Shown: piece after piece, positions 53,464-62,387 of the stretch
How positions within the stretch are numbered: the stretch's first letter is position 1
Layout of the letters: the number at the start of each line of letters is the position of its first letter
From: Candidatus Metaruminococcus caecorum
Lineage (GTDB): Bacteria > Bacillota > Clostridia > Oscillospirales > Ruminococcaceae
Length of the DNA stretch: 64,000 nt
Assembly (NCBI GenBank): GCA_904420045.1
Contig: CAJFTY010000060.1
Location: 37,445 to 101,444, forward strand
Direction of reading: 5' to 3'
The notes under the pieces: generated by a model
Databases searched by the model: none
The model's input: only the letters and a program-made list of their open reading frames with translations
What the model was told of the DNA's origin: nothing
Made by a program: the position numbers and the translations under genes

Positions 53464-53502
53464 AAAACAGCCGGACGGATGGATCATCCGTCCGGCTGTT
53501 TC
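53464..53502 (+). terminator. Bidirectional terminator after dusB
   Basis: AACAGCCGGACGGATG / CATCCGTCCGGCTGTT, 16-bp stem with a 3-nt loop and T-runs. Confidence 0.92.
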
Positions 53503-53506
53503 CGGA

Positions 53507-54049
53507 TTATTCAACAATTTTACACCGAATCCCGTTGGTATTTAAAAATACGCAGAATTTCTGGAGCGTGCCCTTGGTGAATCCGTCTTTGCGCAGTACG
53601 GCGTCCAGTCCGGTCGTCGTTTTTAAAATCATCAGATTTTTTGTAAGTACAACTTTTTTGACGCGGCAAAGCTCCATCCTGCTTTCGTGATGAAGCCGCA
53701 AATTGCGCTCATAAAAAACATGAGGGAAAAAGGAAATTTGGATTTCCGCCCACTGGCCGCCATTAAGTTCCCGTCGGTTCTTGGTACTGCTTCGGATGCA
53801 CAAGAATCGGATGCTGAACATGACCGCCCCAAAGAGCAAAATGGTCAGGATCATCTGGATATTGTTGTCAATCGGCCCCCGATATATTTGAAAGACCGCC
53901 ATACCAATCTGCACTCCATTGACGGCAAAGCTGATGGCGCACAGCACGTATACAAGGCGCAGCCAGGGCCTTTTTGTAAATATGCACGTATAATATTCCT
54001 TGATGATGTCACGGCTGTCCACATATTCGTTCACAAACAACGGCTCCAT
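53507..54049 (-). CDS. YcxB-like membrane protein
   Basis: A 180-aa protein with two hydrophobic segments near residues 30-52 and 66-86 and a C-terminal beta-rich domain (EIQISFFPHVFYERNLRLHHESRMELCRVKKVVLTKNLMILKTTTG), the topology of the YcxB-like family (a PH-like domain after paired membrane helices). CAGGAGG precedes the ATG. No enzymatic motif. Function unknown. Confidence 0.72.
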   Translation of the reverse strand: MEPLFVNEYVDSRDIIKEYYTCIFTKRPWLRLVYVLCAISFAVNGVQIGMAVFQIYRGPIDNNIQMILTILLFGAVMFSIRFLCIRSSTKNRRELNGGQWAEIQISFFPHVFYERNLRLHHESRMELCRVKKVVLTKNLMILKTTTGLDAVLRKDGFTKGTLQKFCVFLNTNGIRCKIVE

Positions 54050-54094
54050 ATTTGCCCCTCCTGCGCACGTCTTTTTTCACACCTTTATTTTATC

Positions 54095-54138
54095 AAACCG
54101 CCCGCCGAAACACAACCAGTTTCAGCGGGCGGTTTTTT
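54095..54138 (-). terminator. Hairpin upstream of the S-layer gene
   Basis: AAACCGCCCGC / GCGGGCGGTTT with an inner GAAAC/GTTTC pairing and a T-run on the plus strand. No plus-strand gene ends just before it, so it may shield the S-layer gene from antisense transcripts or be a remnant. Confidence 0.55.
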
Positions 54139-54263
54139 ACAATGTCTTTAAAAAAATCCCAGTTGTCCAGTGATATTTCCCCGCCCATTTGTCAATGCTA
54201 AAGATGGAAAAATCCCACAAACAAAACCATGTTTCTGTAATGGATCGAAAAGGAAGGATACCC

Positions 54264-55526
54264 ATGAAAAAACGATTGCGCATCGGGCTATGCGCCCTGA
54301 TGCTTTTTTCCGCCTTTGGCCTGACCGCAGCCGCAGCCTTGTACGACTGGCCTCCGTCGGGCAAAGAAATTTCCACCCAGTCGGTGACGCTGCCCGGCGT
54401 CAAAGGTCAGCAGGTGCCCTTTGCCTGCACCGACCTGGAATTTCGCATGAACCTGGCCGCCGGTTCCCTTCAGGAGATCACCGTCACCCAGGTCCCCAAG
54501 GAAACCGAAGGGACCCTGACGGTAAACGGCAACCCGGTCAAGGCCTATGACACCCTGACCCGTGATGAGATTAACCAGATGGTCTATACCCCCAAGGAGG
54601 GGGCCGTATCCGCCAGCCTGACCTTTGTTCCCAAGGCGGATGAAGCGGCGACCACCACCGTTTCCATTGCCCTGGCCGATCAGGAAAACACCGCTCCCAT
54701 CATCGAAAGCGGGAGCTTTGACACGGTGGAGGACGTTCCCATCAAAGGAGTTTTATCGGTGTACGACGCGGAGGGCGACCAGATCCGGATCCAGGTGGTG
54801 AACGCTCCCAAAAAGGGAGAGGTGTCCTTTGAGGGCGCTTCGTTTACCTACACGCCTTTTTTGGGGAGCACCGGAAAAGACCGGTTCTCCTTTGTGTGTG
54901 TGGACAAGGCGGGCAACTATTCCAAAGAGGGGCTGTGCGACCTGACCATCGAAGCTGCGGGAACCAAATTTGCATACCGGGATATGACAAACAACCCCTC
55001 CCACTACAGCGCCATCAAGCTCCGTGAAAAGGGCGTGCTCACCGGGGAAAAAATTGGGGACGCCAGCCTGTTTTATCCCAAGCGGACCGTCACCCGGCAG
55101 GAGCTTTTGATGATGATTCTGTCTGCCTGTGGCGCGGGCGAGCCCGACGCCTGTGTGAACACCGGACTCACCAACGACTCCGCGATCCCGCTGTGGCTCA
55201 AGCCTTATGTCAAACAGGCGGTGGACCGCAAGATCATCACCGAGGACAAGTTTGTCCCGGACGAGATCCCCACCCGGGCGGAGGCCGTGGTGCTCATCGA
55301 CCGTGCCGCGGGAATGGACGATGTGAAAAAACAGGCCCTGCGCCTGTCCGACACCGCTGCGATTCCCAACTGGGCCTTACAGTCCTATCTGAATCTGTCC
55401 GCCTATAAAATGCTGGATTTGTACGACGGAGCGGCTCATCCCACCAGCGCGCTCACTCGGGACACCGCCGCGGATCTTGTCTGGCAGCTTTGGAAGTATC
55501 ACGATCAAAACGAAACCATCAAATAA
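54264..55526 (+). CDS. Secreted S-layer-homology protein
   Basis: A 420-aa protein with a signal peptide (RLRIGLCALMLFSAFGLTAAAALY, cleaved near residue 23), one or two beta-sandwich domains (residues about 40-240, including ENTAPIIESGSFDTVEDVPIKGVLSVYDAEGD, a cadherin-like pattern with VYDAEGD), and a C-terminal pair of S-layer-homology motifs (about 245-415: YRDMTNNPSHYSAIKLREKGVLTGE, YPKRTVTRQELLMMI, LSDTAAIPNWALQ). SLH repeats bind secondary wall polymers. ATG 54264 follows AAAAGGAAGG. It ends 14 bp before the penicillin-binding protein gene, so the two are co-transcribed. Confidence 0.85.
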   Translation: MKKRLRIGLCALMLFSAFGLTAAAALYDWPPSGKEISTQSVTLPGVKGQQVPFACTDLEFRMNLAAGSLQEITVTQVPKETEGTLTVNGNPVKAYDTLTRDEINQMVYTPKEGAVSASLTFVPKADEAATTTVSIALADQENTAPIIESGSFDTVEDVPIKGVLSVYDAEGDQIRIQVVNAPKKGEVSFEGASFTYTPFLGSTGKDRFSFVCVDKAGNYSKEGLCDLTIEAAGTKFAYRDMTNNPSHYSAIKLREKGVLTGEKIGDASLFYPKRTVTRQELLMMILSACGAGEPDACVNTGLTNDSAIPLWLKPYVKQAVDRKIITEDKFVPDEIPTRAEAVVLIDRAAGMDDVKKQALRLSDTAAIPNWALQSYLNLSAYKMLDLYDGAAHPTSALTRDTAADLVWQLWKYHDQNETIK

Positions 55527-55540
55527 AGGAGTCCTCTGCT

Positions 55541-57148
55541 TTGAAAAAACGACTGATTGCGGTGTTCTGCGCCTTCTGTGTCATGGTAAGCCTACTGTAT
55601 GTGCGCCTGAGCGCCCTGTCCACCTCCAAGGAGCTGGCCCAGGCTGCCCAGAAGCAGAGCAGCAAGACCCTGACGGTTTCCACTGTCCGAGGGCAGATTT
55701 ACGACCGCCGTTATCAGCCGCTGGTCAACCGGGAAACGGTGTACCGTGCGTCAGTGCTGCCCCAGCCGGAAAACTTCGACGCGGTGTTGGGGGCGGTGGA
55801 CGCCTCCCGGCGGGAGGATGTGCTCAAGCTCCTCCAGCAGGGCGACCCCTTTGTGATCGAGGTAAACAAAGCGCTTCTCGGCGTCCCAGGTGTGCAGACC
55901 TTCCAGGTGCCCCAGAGGTACCAGGACAATCAAACCGCCGCCCACATTGTGGGCTATTTAAACGGGGATGGCGCAGGCGCCTCCGGTATTGAAGCGGCCT
56001 ATGACGATTTGCTGACCGAAAACGCCGTGTCGGCCACCATCTCCTACACCCTGGACGGCATGGGCCGGGAGCTGGCCGGCGCGCAGCCCACCGTGACCAA
56101 TCCCCCCGCCGGTACCGGCGGAGTGGTGCTCACCATCGACCGGGATCTGCAGCAGATTGTAGAAAAAGCGGGCAGCCAGCTCAAACGGGGCGCAATTTTA
56201 ATGCTGGAGCCCGCCACCGGAAAAATTCGGGCGGCGGCCAGCTTTCCGGCCTTTTCCCCCAACAACCTGGCCAAGAGCATCAAGGACGAGGAAAACGCCC
56301 CTATGATCAACCGGGCGTTCTGCGCCTACAGCGTGGGGTCTACCTTTAAAATCTCCACCGCGGCCGCCGCGCTGGAGCAGGGGGTTTCCCGTTCTTTACG
56401 CTACACCTGCACCGGCGTCATTGATGTCAAGGGGCAAAAATTCAAGTGCCACAAGCTCGCCGGTCACGGCACACTGGACATGGCGGGCGCCATGGAGGAA
56501 TCCTGCAACCCGTATTTCATAAACCTCGCCCTGGGACTGGACAAGGAGCGGCTGGTGTCCCAGGCATCCGACCTGTCCTTTGGCAAAAGCTACGACTTGG
56601 CGCCGGGCATGCGCACCCAGCCGGGTTACCTTCCCACCCAGTCGGAGCTTTTTAACCCCGCGGACGTGGCCAACTTCAGTTTCGGCCAGGGTAAGCTCAC
56701 CGCCACACCGCTTCAGGTTGGGCTGATGATGTGCAGTGTGCTAAACGGCGGCCGCACCCCCCGGGCCTCACTGGTGGAGGGAGAGACCACCGACGGCAAA
56801 ACCCTTTCCCATGCCCAGGAGGACTCCGCTACTCTGCAGGCTATGAGCGCACAAACTGCGTCCACCATCAAACAGTTTTTGGTGGACGCGGTCATGGTGC
56901 GGGAAAACCAAAACGCCAAACCGGATACGGTCAGCGCCGGCGGAAAAACCGGCACCGCCCAGACCGGCCGGTTTGTGGACGGAGTGGAAATGGTACAGGC
57001 GTGGTTCGCCGGCTTTTTCCCGGCGGACCAGCCCAAATACGTGGTGGTGGTCCTGGTGGAGGACGGCGACTTTGGAAACACCTCCGCCAGCCCAATCTTC
57101 CGTCAGATCGCCGATGAGGTCACCGCATTGGAAAAAAACCGGAGCTGA
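55541..57148 (+). CDS. Class B penicillin-binding protein (PBP2/SpoVD-like transpeptidase)
   Basis: A 535-aa transpeptidase with one N-terminal membrane helix, a short dimerisation domain (VRGQIYDRRYQPLVNRETVYRASVLP) and a transpeptidase domain carrying the active-site motifs SVGSTFK (Ser about 266), S-x-N as SCN (about 320) and KTG in GGKTGTAQ (about 468). TTG 55541 is the likely start because AAAGGAG lies 10 nt upstream; no ATG is in a good position. At 535 residues it is short for PBP2 and lacks PASTA repeats. Operon partner of the SLH protein, so a role in peptidoglycan near an S-layer is inferred. Confidence 0.92.
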   Translation: MKKRLIAVFCAFCVMVSLLYVRLSALSTSKELAQAAQKQSSKTLTVSTVRGQIYDRRYQPLVNRETVYRASVLPQPENFDAVLGAVDASRREDVLKLLQQGDPFVIEVNKALLGVPGVQTFQVPQRYQDNQTAAHIVGYLNGDGAGASGIEAAYDDLLTENAVSATISYTLDGMGRELAGAQPTVTNPPAGTGGVVLTIDRDLQQIVEKAGSQLKRGAILMLEPATGKIRAAASFPAFSPNNLAKSIKDEENAPMINRAFCAYSVGSTFKISTAAAALEQGVSRSLRYTCTGVIDVKGQKFKCHKLAGHGTLDMAGAMEESCNPYFINLALGLDKERLVSQASDLSFGKSYDLAPGMRTQPGYLPTQSELFNPADVANFSFGQGKLTATPLQVGLMMCSVLNGGRTPRASLVEGETTDGKTLSHAQEDSATLQAMSAQTASTIKQFLVDAVMVRENQNAKPDTVSAGGKTGTAQTGRFVDGVEMVQAWFAGFFPADQPKYVVVVLVEDGDFGNTSASPIFRQIADEVTALEKNRS

Positions 57149-57178
57149 TTTTTTCACATTCCCACCGCCCGTTTGTGG

Positions 57179-57210
57179 AAAAAGCCCTGTCTGATTGGAC
57201 AGGGCTTTTC
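57179..57210 (+). terminator. Terminator after the PBP gene
   Basis: AAAAGCCCTGTC / GACAGGGCTTTT with a 6-nt loop and T-run. Confidence 0.9.
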
Positions 57211-57270
57211 TTTTGCATGCAAACATAATATTTTCTAAAAATGGTAAAATCTGTTATTTTGTCTGCCGCT

Positions 57271-57304
57271 TGCGACATTTTTTTTGAATCCCCACTTTTA
57301 TAAT
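57271..57304 (+). promoter_or_regulatory. spoIIE promoter with long spacer and Spo0A-box-like site
   Basis: GCGACA (57272-57277), 21-bp spacer, TATAAT (57299-57304). Spo0A-activated promoters such as those of spoIIE and spoIIG in Bacillus have 21-22 bp spacing. The -35 region is overlapped by TGCGACATT, whose reverse complement AATGTCGCA matches the Spo0A box TGTCGAA in six of seven bases. The -10 overlaps an ATG at 57303. Confidence 0.6.
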
Positions 57305-57383
57305 GAGGGTACCGGTCCATCCTGGGCAACCTGTCATACTATGCCCCGGAACCAAAAAATATTCCAAACTGGTGGTGTCGACA

Positions 57384-59702
57384 TTGAAATCCGCTTCTCT
57401 AGAAATAAAAACCGGCGGAAAAAAGACGGCGGACAGCGCAAAACGGGCCTTGACCTACGCGCTCACCGTGTTCTTTTCCTTCTGCGCGACAGGAGCCAAA
57501 GTGCTGTCCGCCCTATCCCCCTTCGGGCTGGCAGCCATGGCCGCACTGCCCTCCAACCTGTCTTTTCTGGCCTTTTTCGGCAGCATGGCGGGGTGCCTTG
57601 TATTCGGTGGAATCACCGATAATCTGTCCTATCTGATAGGGCTTTTGGTGATGCTGGCGCTCAAATTTCTGCTGTCATCCTTTCCAAAGCTTAAAAACAA
57701 CCTGGGGCTTTTAAGCGTACTGTCCGGCCTGGTGATGCTGGCCACGGGTTTAGTGACCGCCTATACCATCAGCCTTTCCCCTGCAGGGACGGCCTTAAAG
57801 GTGGCCGAGGCGTTTTTATGCGCCGCCATGACCTATTTTATGGGGACCGCCTACCGGCTGTTCACCTCCAAAAAGCCCCTGTCCACCGCCACCGTGCCGG
57901 AGCTTGCCAGCTCCGCGATTGTGCTGAGCGTTTTGCTGCTCTCTTTGTTCCCGCTGTCCATTGGGTTTGTGAGCGTCGGCCGCACGGCAGGAGCGCTGAT
58001 CTGCCTGGTCTTTGCCTATAGCTATGGGCTCACCGGCGGCGCGGTGGGCGGGGTAATCGCCGCGCTGTGCGCCACCCTGTACGATCCGGACATGGCCGCC
58101 GCCGCGGGAATTCTTATCACCGCCAGCTTTTTAAGCGGTCTGTTTAAGCCTCTGGGGAAATTCGCCCAGCTGGCGGCCTTTGTGGTCACCCATGCGGCGG
58201 GGATCTTGATCGTCGGCGCGGGGGAAACCGCCCTTTTGCAAATGGTGGACGTGTTTGCCGCCACAGTGCTGTTTATGGCGGTGCCCGAGCGGTTTTTATC
58301 CCGGATCGCCATCACATTTCAAAGCGAGAGGGCCTTAAACGCCTCGGACGATCCGGGAAAAACCATCGCCTCCAAGCTCCAGTTCGCCTCCAAAACCCTG
58401 TCGGACCTAAAGGATTCGGTGGAGACGGTGTCTGAGAAGATGGATCAGATCTCGGGCGCCAATATCAGCTCGGTGTATGACAAGACGGCGGACATGGTGT
58501 GCCGGCGGTGCGGGCTCAACATGTTCTGCTGGGAGACCGCCTACAACGACACCATGAACGCCTTTCACAGCGCCACCCCCATCCTGCGGCAAAAGGGGAA
58601 ACTGGAAAAGAACGACGTTCCCGCACATTTTCAGAACAAATGCTGCAAGCTCAGTGAGCTGACCTCCACCATCAATCACAATTACCAGACTTTTCTGGCC
58701 AAGGAAAAGGCCATGCGCCGGGTCAGCGACTCCCGCAGCGTGGCCATCGAACAGTTTAATGGAATTGCCAACATGCTGTGCGAAATCAGCTCGGAGATCA
58801 GCGACGTGGCCAAGTACGACGACCGGGCAGCCCACAAGGCACGGGAAATCCTCACCGTGCTGGGCCTGCACCCGGCGGAGATCTGCTGCCTGATCGACAA
58901 GTTCGGCCGCATGGGGCTGGAAGTCTATCTGGACGAGCCTTTGCGGGTGGACATCAAAATTGTGGCGGACAAGGTGTCCGACGCGCTGTCCCGGGATTTT
59001 GACCTGCCCAGCGTGATGACGGTGGACGGACGCACCAAGCTGGCCTTTTTTGAGCGGGCCAACTACACGGTGGATTTTTCCGCCAGCCAGTCCGCCAACA
59101 AGGGGAACAAGATCTGCGGGGACTCCTATGAATATTTTATGGACTCCAAGGGCTTTGTCCACATGATTTTAAGCGACGGCATGGGCAGCGGCGGCCGGGC
59201 GGCCATCGACTCGGTGATGACCTGTTCGCTGATTTTAAAGCTTATCAAAGCAGGCTTTGGATTCCAGGCGGCGTTAAAGCTCATCAACGCCTCTTTGCTG
59301 GTCAAGTCAGACGATGAGTCGCTGGCCACCCTGGACGTGGCAAGACTCGACCTGTACACCGGCAAGGTGGAATTTTTAAAGGCCGGCAGCGCCGCCTCCT
59401 TTGTCAAACGGGGCGGGCATGTGCTGCAAATTGATTCCGGCTCCCTGCCCATCGGGATTTTACAGAACGTGGAGTTTGACACCTCCACACTGAACATCGA
59501 AAACGGCGACGTGGTGGTCATGGTGTCCGACGGGGTGCTGATGACCGGCTCCAAGTGGATCGAGGGAATGATCGAGCACTGCGAGGGCAAAACCGCCCGG
59601 GAGCTGGCGGACGAAATCCTGAAAGAGGCCAAAGCCCGCAGCGAGGACGACCGCTCTGACGATCTGACTGTGCTGGTGGCAAGGATTAAACGAGGGGTAT
59701 AG
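57384..59702 (+). CDS. spoIIE: Stage II sporulation protein E phosphatase
   Basis: A 772-aa PP2C-type phosphatase that dephosphorylates SpoIIAA and so activates sigma-F in the forespore. About ten membrane helices occupy the N-terminal 300 residues. A linking region (residues about 330-540) follows, and the C-terminal PP2C domain has SGDSYEYFMDSKG, LSDGMGSG, MVSDGVLMTG and DDRSDDLTVLVARI metal and fold motifs. TTG 57384 with GGTGG upstream is my best start because the ATG 57303 lies inside the -10 box. GTG codons at 57372 and 57375 are alternatives. Position and length fit Clostridia. Confidence 0.93.
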   Translation: MKSASLEIKTGGKKTADSAKRALTYALTVFFSFCATGAKVLSALSPFGLAAMAALPSNLSFLAFFGSMAGCLVFGGITDNLSYLIGLLVMLALKFLLSSFPKLKNNLGLLSVLSGLVMLATGLVTAYTISLSPAGTALKVAEAFLCAAMTYFMGTAYRLFTSKKPLSTATVPELASSAIVLSVLLLSLFPLSIGFVSVGRTAGALICLVFAYSYGLTGGAVGGVIAALCATLYDPDMAAAAGILITASFLSGLFKPLGKFAQLAAFVVTHAAGILIVGAGETALLQMVDVFAATVLFMAVPERFLSRIAITFQSERALNASDDPGKTIASKLQFASKTLSDLKDSVETVSEKMDQISGANISSVYDKTADMVCRRCGLNMFCWETAYNDTMNAFHSATPILRQKGKLEKNDVPAHFQNKCCKLSELTSTINHNYQTFLAKEKAMRRVSDSRSVAIEQFNGIANMLCEISSEISDVAKYDDRAAHKAREILTVLGLHPAEICCLIDKFGRMGLEVYLDEPLRVDIKIVADKVSDALSRDFDLPSVMTVDGRTKLAFFERANYTVDFSASQSANKGNKICGDSYEYFMDSKGFVHMILSDGMGSGGRAAIDSVMTCSLILKLIKAGFGFQAALKLINASLLVKSDDESLATLDVARLDLYTGKVEFLKAGSAASFVKRGGHVLQIDSGSLPIGILQNVEFDTSTLNIENGDVVVMVSDGVLMTGSKWIEGMIEHCEGKTARELADEILKEAKARSEDDRSDDLTVLVARIKRGV

Positions 59703-59909
59703 AACGTTCGGGTCGAATGTTCTATACCCTAGCTTTCCTGTCATAGAACGTCCGGGTCGAACGTTCCTTGTAAAAATACCTGCCGGCTCGGTGACCCGGC
59801 AGGTATTTTTTTGCCTTAGCTTTCCTGTCCTTCCTGTATGACATTGATTGCTAGTATCCGACCGATCAAAAAGTCCGCCCCAACGGGGCGGACTTTTTAA
59901 CCAGTTCGC
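59703..59909. other. Intergenic region with two terminators and short repeats
   Basis: Contains TAGAACGTTCGGGTCGAAT-like palindromes in two tandem copies (59701-59726, 59744-59768), a terminator AATACCTGCCGG/CCGGCAGGTATT (59772-59811) for spoIIE and a bidirectional one AAGTCCGCCCC/GGGGCGGACTT (59868-59898) facing the GH99-like gene. Confidence 0.75.
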
Positions 59910-61022
59910 TTACTTTTTCAAAAACACGTCCCGCAAAGCTTCCAGGTAGCCGTAGCCGTTCAAGTCGTCCGGCTCCAGATAGCTGGTTTCGGTCCACTCG
60001 TTCCAGCTGTTGACGGTAATCAGCGGAGGCTGATCCGGATGGGAATCGGCGTATTTTTTGGCCATTAAAAAGGCTTTTTTCAGCATCTCAGGCGTGTTAT
60101 TTTTCACAATCCCCTGCCGCAGCTTGCGGAACCTGGGGTTGTTGTCCCATCCGCAGGACACATGGGGGAAATATGGCACCGGGCATTTATTCTGGAGCTT
60201 TTCCCACTCGGCTTCCACCCCGGGGAGAATGTCGGCGTAATCCTTGTCAATGTCGACAAAGTGGACAAACTGATAGTGGGTGATGCTGTCGTACCGGAGC
60301 GCTTCGATCAGCCCGTAAGCGTCCACATCCTTTCCGCTGTCCACCCCGCTTAAATTCATGGCGTTTTCGCTCCACATGGTCATCTGCAAGTGGAGTCCCG
60401 GCAGGCCCCGCCGGACGGCTTCCGCCCGGAACCAGTCAAACGCCTCCTGGGTCTCCCGCAGGCCGCCCAGCCCTCGGATCAGGTTGGGGGTGTCGTAGAT
60501 CATAAACACCGGTTTTCCGTCGATGGTATAATAGTTGTCCAGCTTAAAATACGTTTCAATCAGGCGGATGCAGATCCGTTCAAACTCGTTCCGATCCACC
60601 GCACCGTCCCAGATCACCGCGCCGCCTTCGTCCGAGGTGCGGATGTCGCAGATGGTTTCCATGTTGTGGTTGGCCCACATCAGGTAGAATTTCATCTTGT
60701 GGCTGTTTTTAGCCTTCAAAAATCCGTCGTTCAGGCAGTTTTCCAAAAACGGCCGGCGGTCGTACCAGTACCAGTCGTAGATAAACACGTTGACGCCGTG
60801 ATCCACCGCGGCTTCGATCTCCATCTCCATCACATAGGGATCAGCCTCGTTGACATAGCCCCACAAGGGCTTTCTGGGCCAGGTGTGCCCGTCAAACTTT
60901 GAAACGGAATTTTTCACCGACTGCCATTCTCCCATCCCTTCGGGCCAGAAGATGCGGGTGCGGGGTTCGTCCCCGGTGTAGGCGGGCCACACATACGCCG
61001 CCACGTCGTACTGCTTTCCCAT
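59910..61022 (-). CDS. GH99-like (WbsX-type) glycosidase-family protein
   Basis: A 370-aa soluble protein with a TIM-barrel pattern. The start YDVAAYVWPAYTGDEPR, the DWYWYDRRPFLENCLNDGFLKA run, and VNSWNEWTETSYLEPD near the end (Asn-Glu and Glu-Pro-Asp) are typical of the WbsX/GH99-like domain family. Substrate unknown: plausibly a plant or bacterial cell-surface glycan. ATG 61022 follows AAAGGAAG at about 12 nt; a GTG at 61031 is possible. No signal peptide. An AraC regulator gene lies 150 bp upstream on the same strand. Confidence 0.82.
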   Translation of the reverse strand: MGKQYDVAAYVWPAYTGDEPRTRIFWPEGMGEWQSVKNSVSKFDGHTWPRKPLWGYVNEADPYVMEMEIEAAVDHGVNVFIYDWYWYDRRPFLENCLNDGFLKAKNSHKMKFYLMWANHNMETICDIRTSDEGGAVIWDGAVDRNEFERICIRLIETYFKLDNYYTIDGKPVFMIYDTPNLIRGLGGLRETQEAFDWFRAEAVRRGLPGLHLQMTMWSENAMNLSGVDSGKDVDAYGLIEALRYDSITHYQFVHFVDIDKDYADILPGVEAEWEKLQNKCPVPYFPHVSCGWDNNPRFRKLRQGIVKNNTPEMLKKAFLMAKKYADSHPDQPPLITVNSWNEWTETSYLEPDDLNGYGYLEALRDVFLKK

Positions 61023-61169
61023 TTTGTTCACGCTTCCTTTCCCTGCGTTTTGACAGAAAAGATTTCCCCCTGCAAAACAGGTGTCCGATGGTCTTTCCCG
61101 GTATCCTTAACCGGATTTTCCCATACAGTATACAGGAAGGCATACACAAAAAGAAGGACGGCAATTTTT

Positions 61170-62075
61170 TTAAAAACCGTCCTTTGTTGCAGAGGCGGGC
61201 AAGCGGCTCCGGTTGGCGCTCCGGTATGCGCCGGGAGAAACCCCCTGAGACTGCTCAAACAGCTTGTAAAAATACTTGACGTCGGAATATCCCACCCGCT
61301 GCGCTACCTGTGCCACCGGCAGGTCGGTCCGGGTTAAAAGCTCCATGGCGTTTTGCAGCCGGATGCTTTGCAGCATCTGCACCATGGTGGTTCCGGTGAC
61401 CTTTTTAAAAATCTTGCTGAAGTAGCTCACGCTCAGGTAGCAGCGGGCCGCTAGATCCTCACATCGCACCGGCTGGGAATAGTGTGCTTTTAAATAGTCC
61501 AGCGCCTGCTCCGCCACCAGCTTTGCAAACGCTGACTCCTGACCGGGCTGCTGCCGGTACAGTCGGAAACAGGCAATCAGCAGTTTAATTAAATCCGCCT
61601 TGAGTACCTGCCGGTAGCCGGCTTCCTTGTGTTTAAACTCGGAAAACAGATCTTCCAGCAGCGGTTTTAACGGCTGCCGCCCCCCGTCCCGCAGTCGCAG
61701 ATAGTCTCCAGGGGCATCCTCCTCCCCCAGGGTGTGCATTAAATACCGGTAGGCCACGTCCACAAAATTGTCGTTCTCCTTCAAAGAGCGGTCCACCGAC
61801 AGGGGCTGAAAGATACAGTTGTAGACCAGCAGGGGCCGGTCCGGATCGGATCGAAACTCATGGGCCACATGGGCGTTTAGCAGAAACAAATCCCCCGCCG
61901 ACACTTCCGACGTTTCCCCGCAGACGGTGTGGCTTCCCTTCCCCTCGGCAATGTAGGCGATCTCGATAAACTCGTGGGCGTGCATGGCGCACCGGCCCTT
62001 CACCCGTTCTTTTATGATAAAAATATCGTCGTCGTTTTGAAGGAATTCCTGGGCGGAAAGGGTTTTCATCTTCAT
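61170..62075 (-). CDS. AraC-family transcriptional regulator
   Basis: A 301-aa regulator with an N-terminal cupin-like domain (HAHEFIEIAYIAEGKGSHTV...GDLFLLNAHVAHEF) and two C-terminal HTH motifs (about residues 200-300; YLSVSYFSKIFKKVTGTTMVQMLQSIRLQNAMELL and VAQVAQRVGYSDVKYFYKLFEQSQGVSPGAYR). ATG 62075 has AAAGGAG 7 nt upstream. It most likely activates the adjacent GH99-like gene in response to a sugar. A -10 TATAAT lies on the minus strand at 62153-62148. Confidence 0.9.
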   Translation of the reverse strand: MKMKTLSAQEFLQNDDDIFIIKERVKGRCAMHAHEFIEIAYIAEGKGSHTVCGETSEVSAGDLFLLNAHVAHEFRSDPDRPLLVYNCIFQPLSVDRSLKENDNFVDVAYRYLMHTLGEEDAPGDYLRLRDGGRQPLKPLLEDLFSEFKHKEAGYRQVLKADLIKLLIACFRLYRQQPGQESAFAKLVAEQALDYLKAHYSQPVRCEDLAARCYLSVSYFSKIFKKVTGTTMVQMLQSIRLQNAMELLTRTDLPVAQVAQRVGYSDVKYFYKLFEQSQGVSPGAYRSANRSRLPASATKDGF

Positions 62076-62387
62076 AGAGGACTCCTTTTTGTTTGGAATT
62101 TGCCATCCGGGGATTCTGTTTTTCTTAGTAAACAAAGATACAGTTTGATTATAGCATAACCCCCAAGGATGAACCAGCGTTTTTACCGGGTTTTCTCCTG
62201 GAAAAACAGTTGTTTTTCCCTATGCGAACTCCACAAAAAATTCCTTCGTGCCACCGGGGAATTTTTTTCTCGTTTTTTCACGAAAACCTTGAAAAAAAAC
62301 GCAAAAGATGGCAAAATAATACTAATCAACATTATTAGACGGCGCCGTCGGCCCCTGTCGCTTCCGGCGGAGAAAGGAACGTGAAAC
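62076..62387. other. Divergent intergenic region between the AraC gene and guaA
   Basis: Holds the minus-strand TATAAT at 62148-62153 for the AraC gene and an AT-rich region before guaA, where TTGAAA at about 62289 is a weak -35. I see no purine-riboswitch fold in front of guaA. Confidence 0.5.

Noticed and set aside
62160..62387. Purine riboswitch before guaA
   Set aside because: I could not find the conserved three-way junction loops or a terminator/antiterminator pair.
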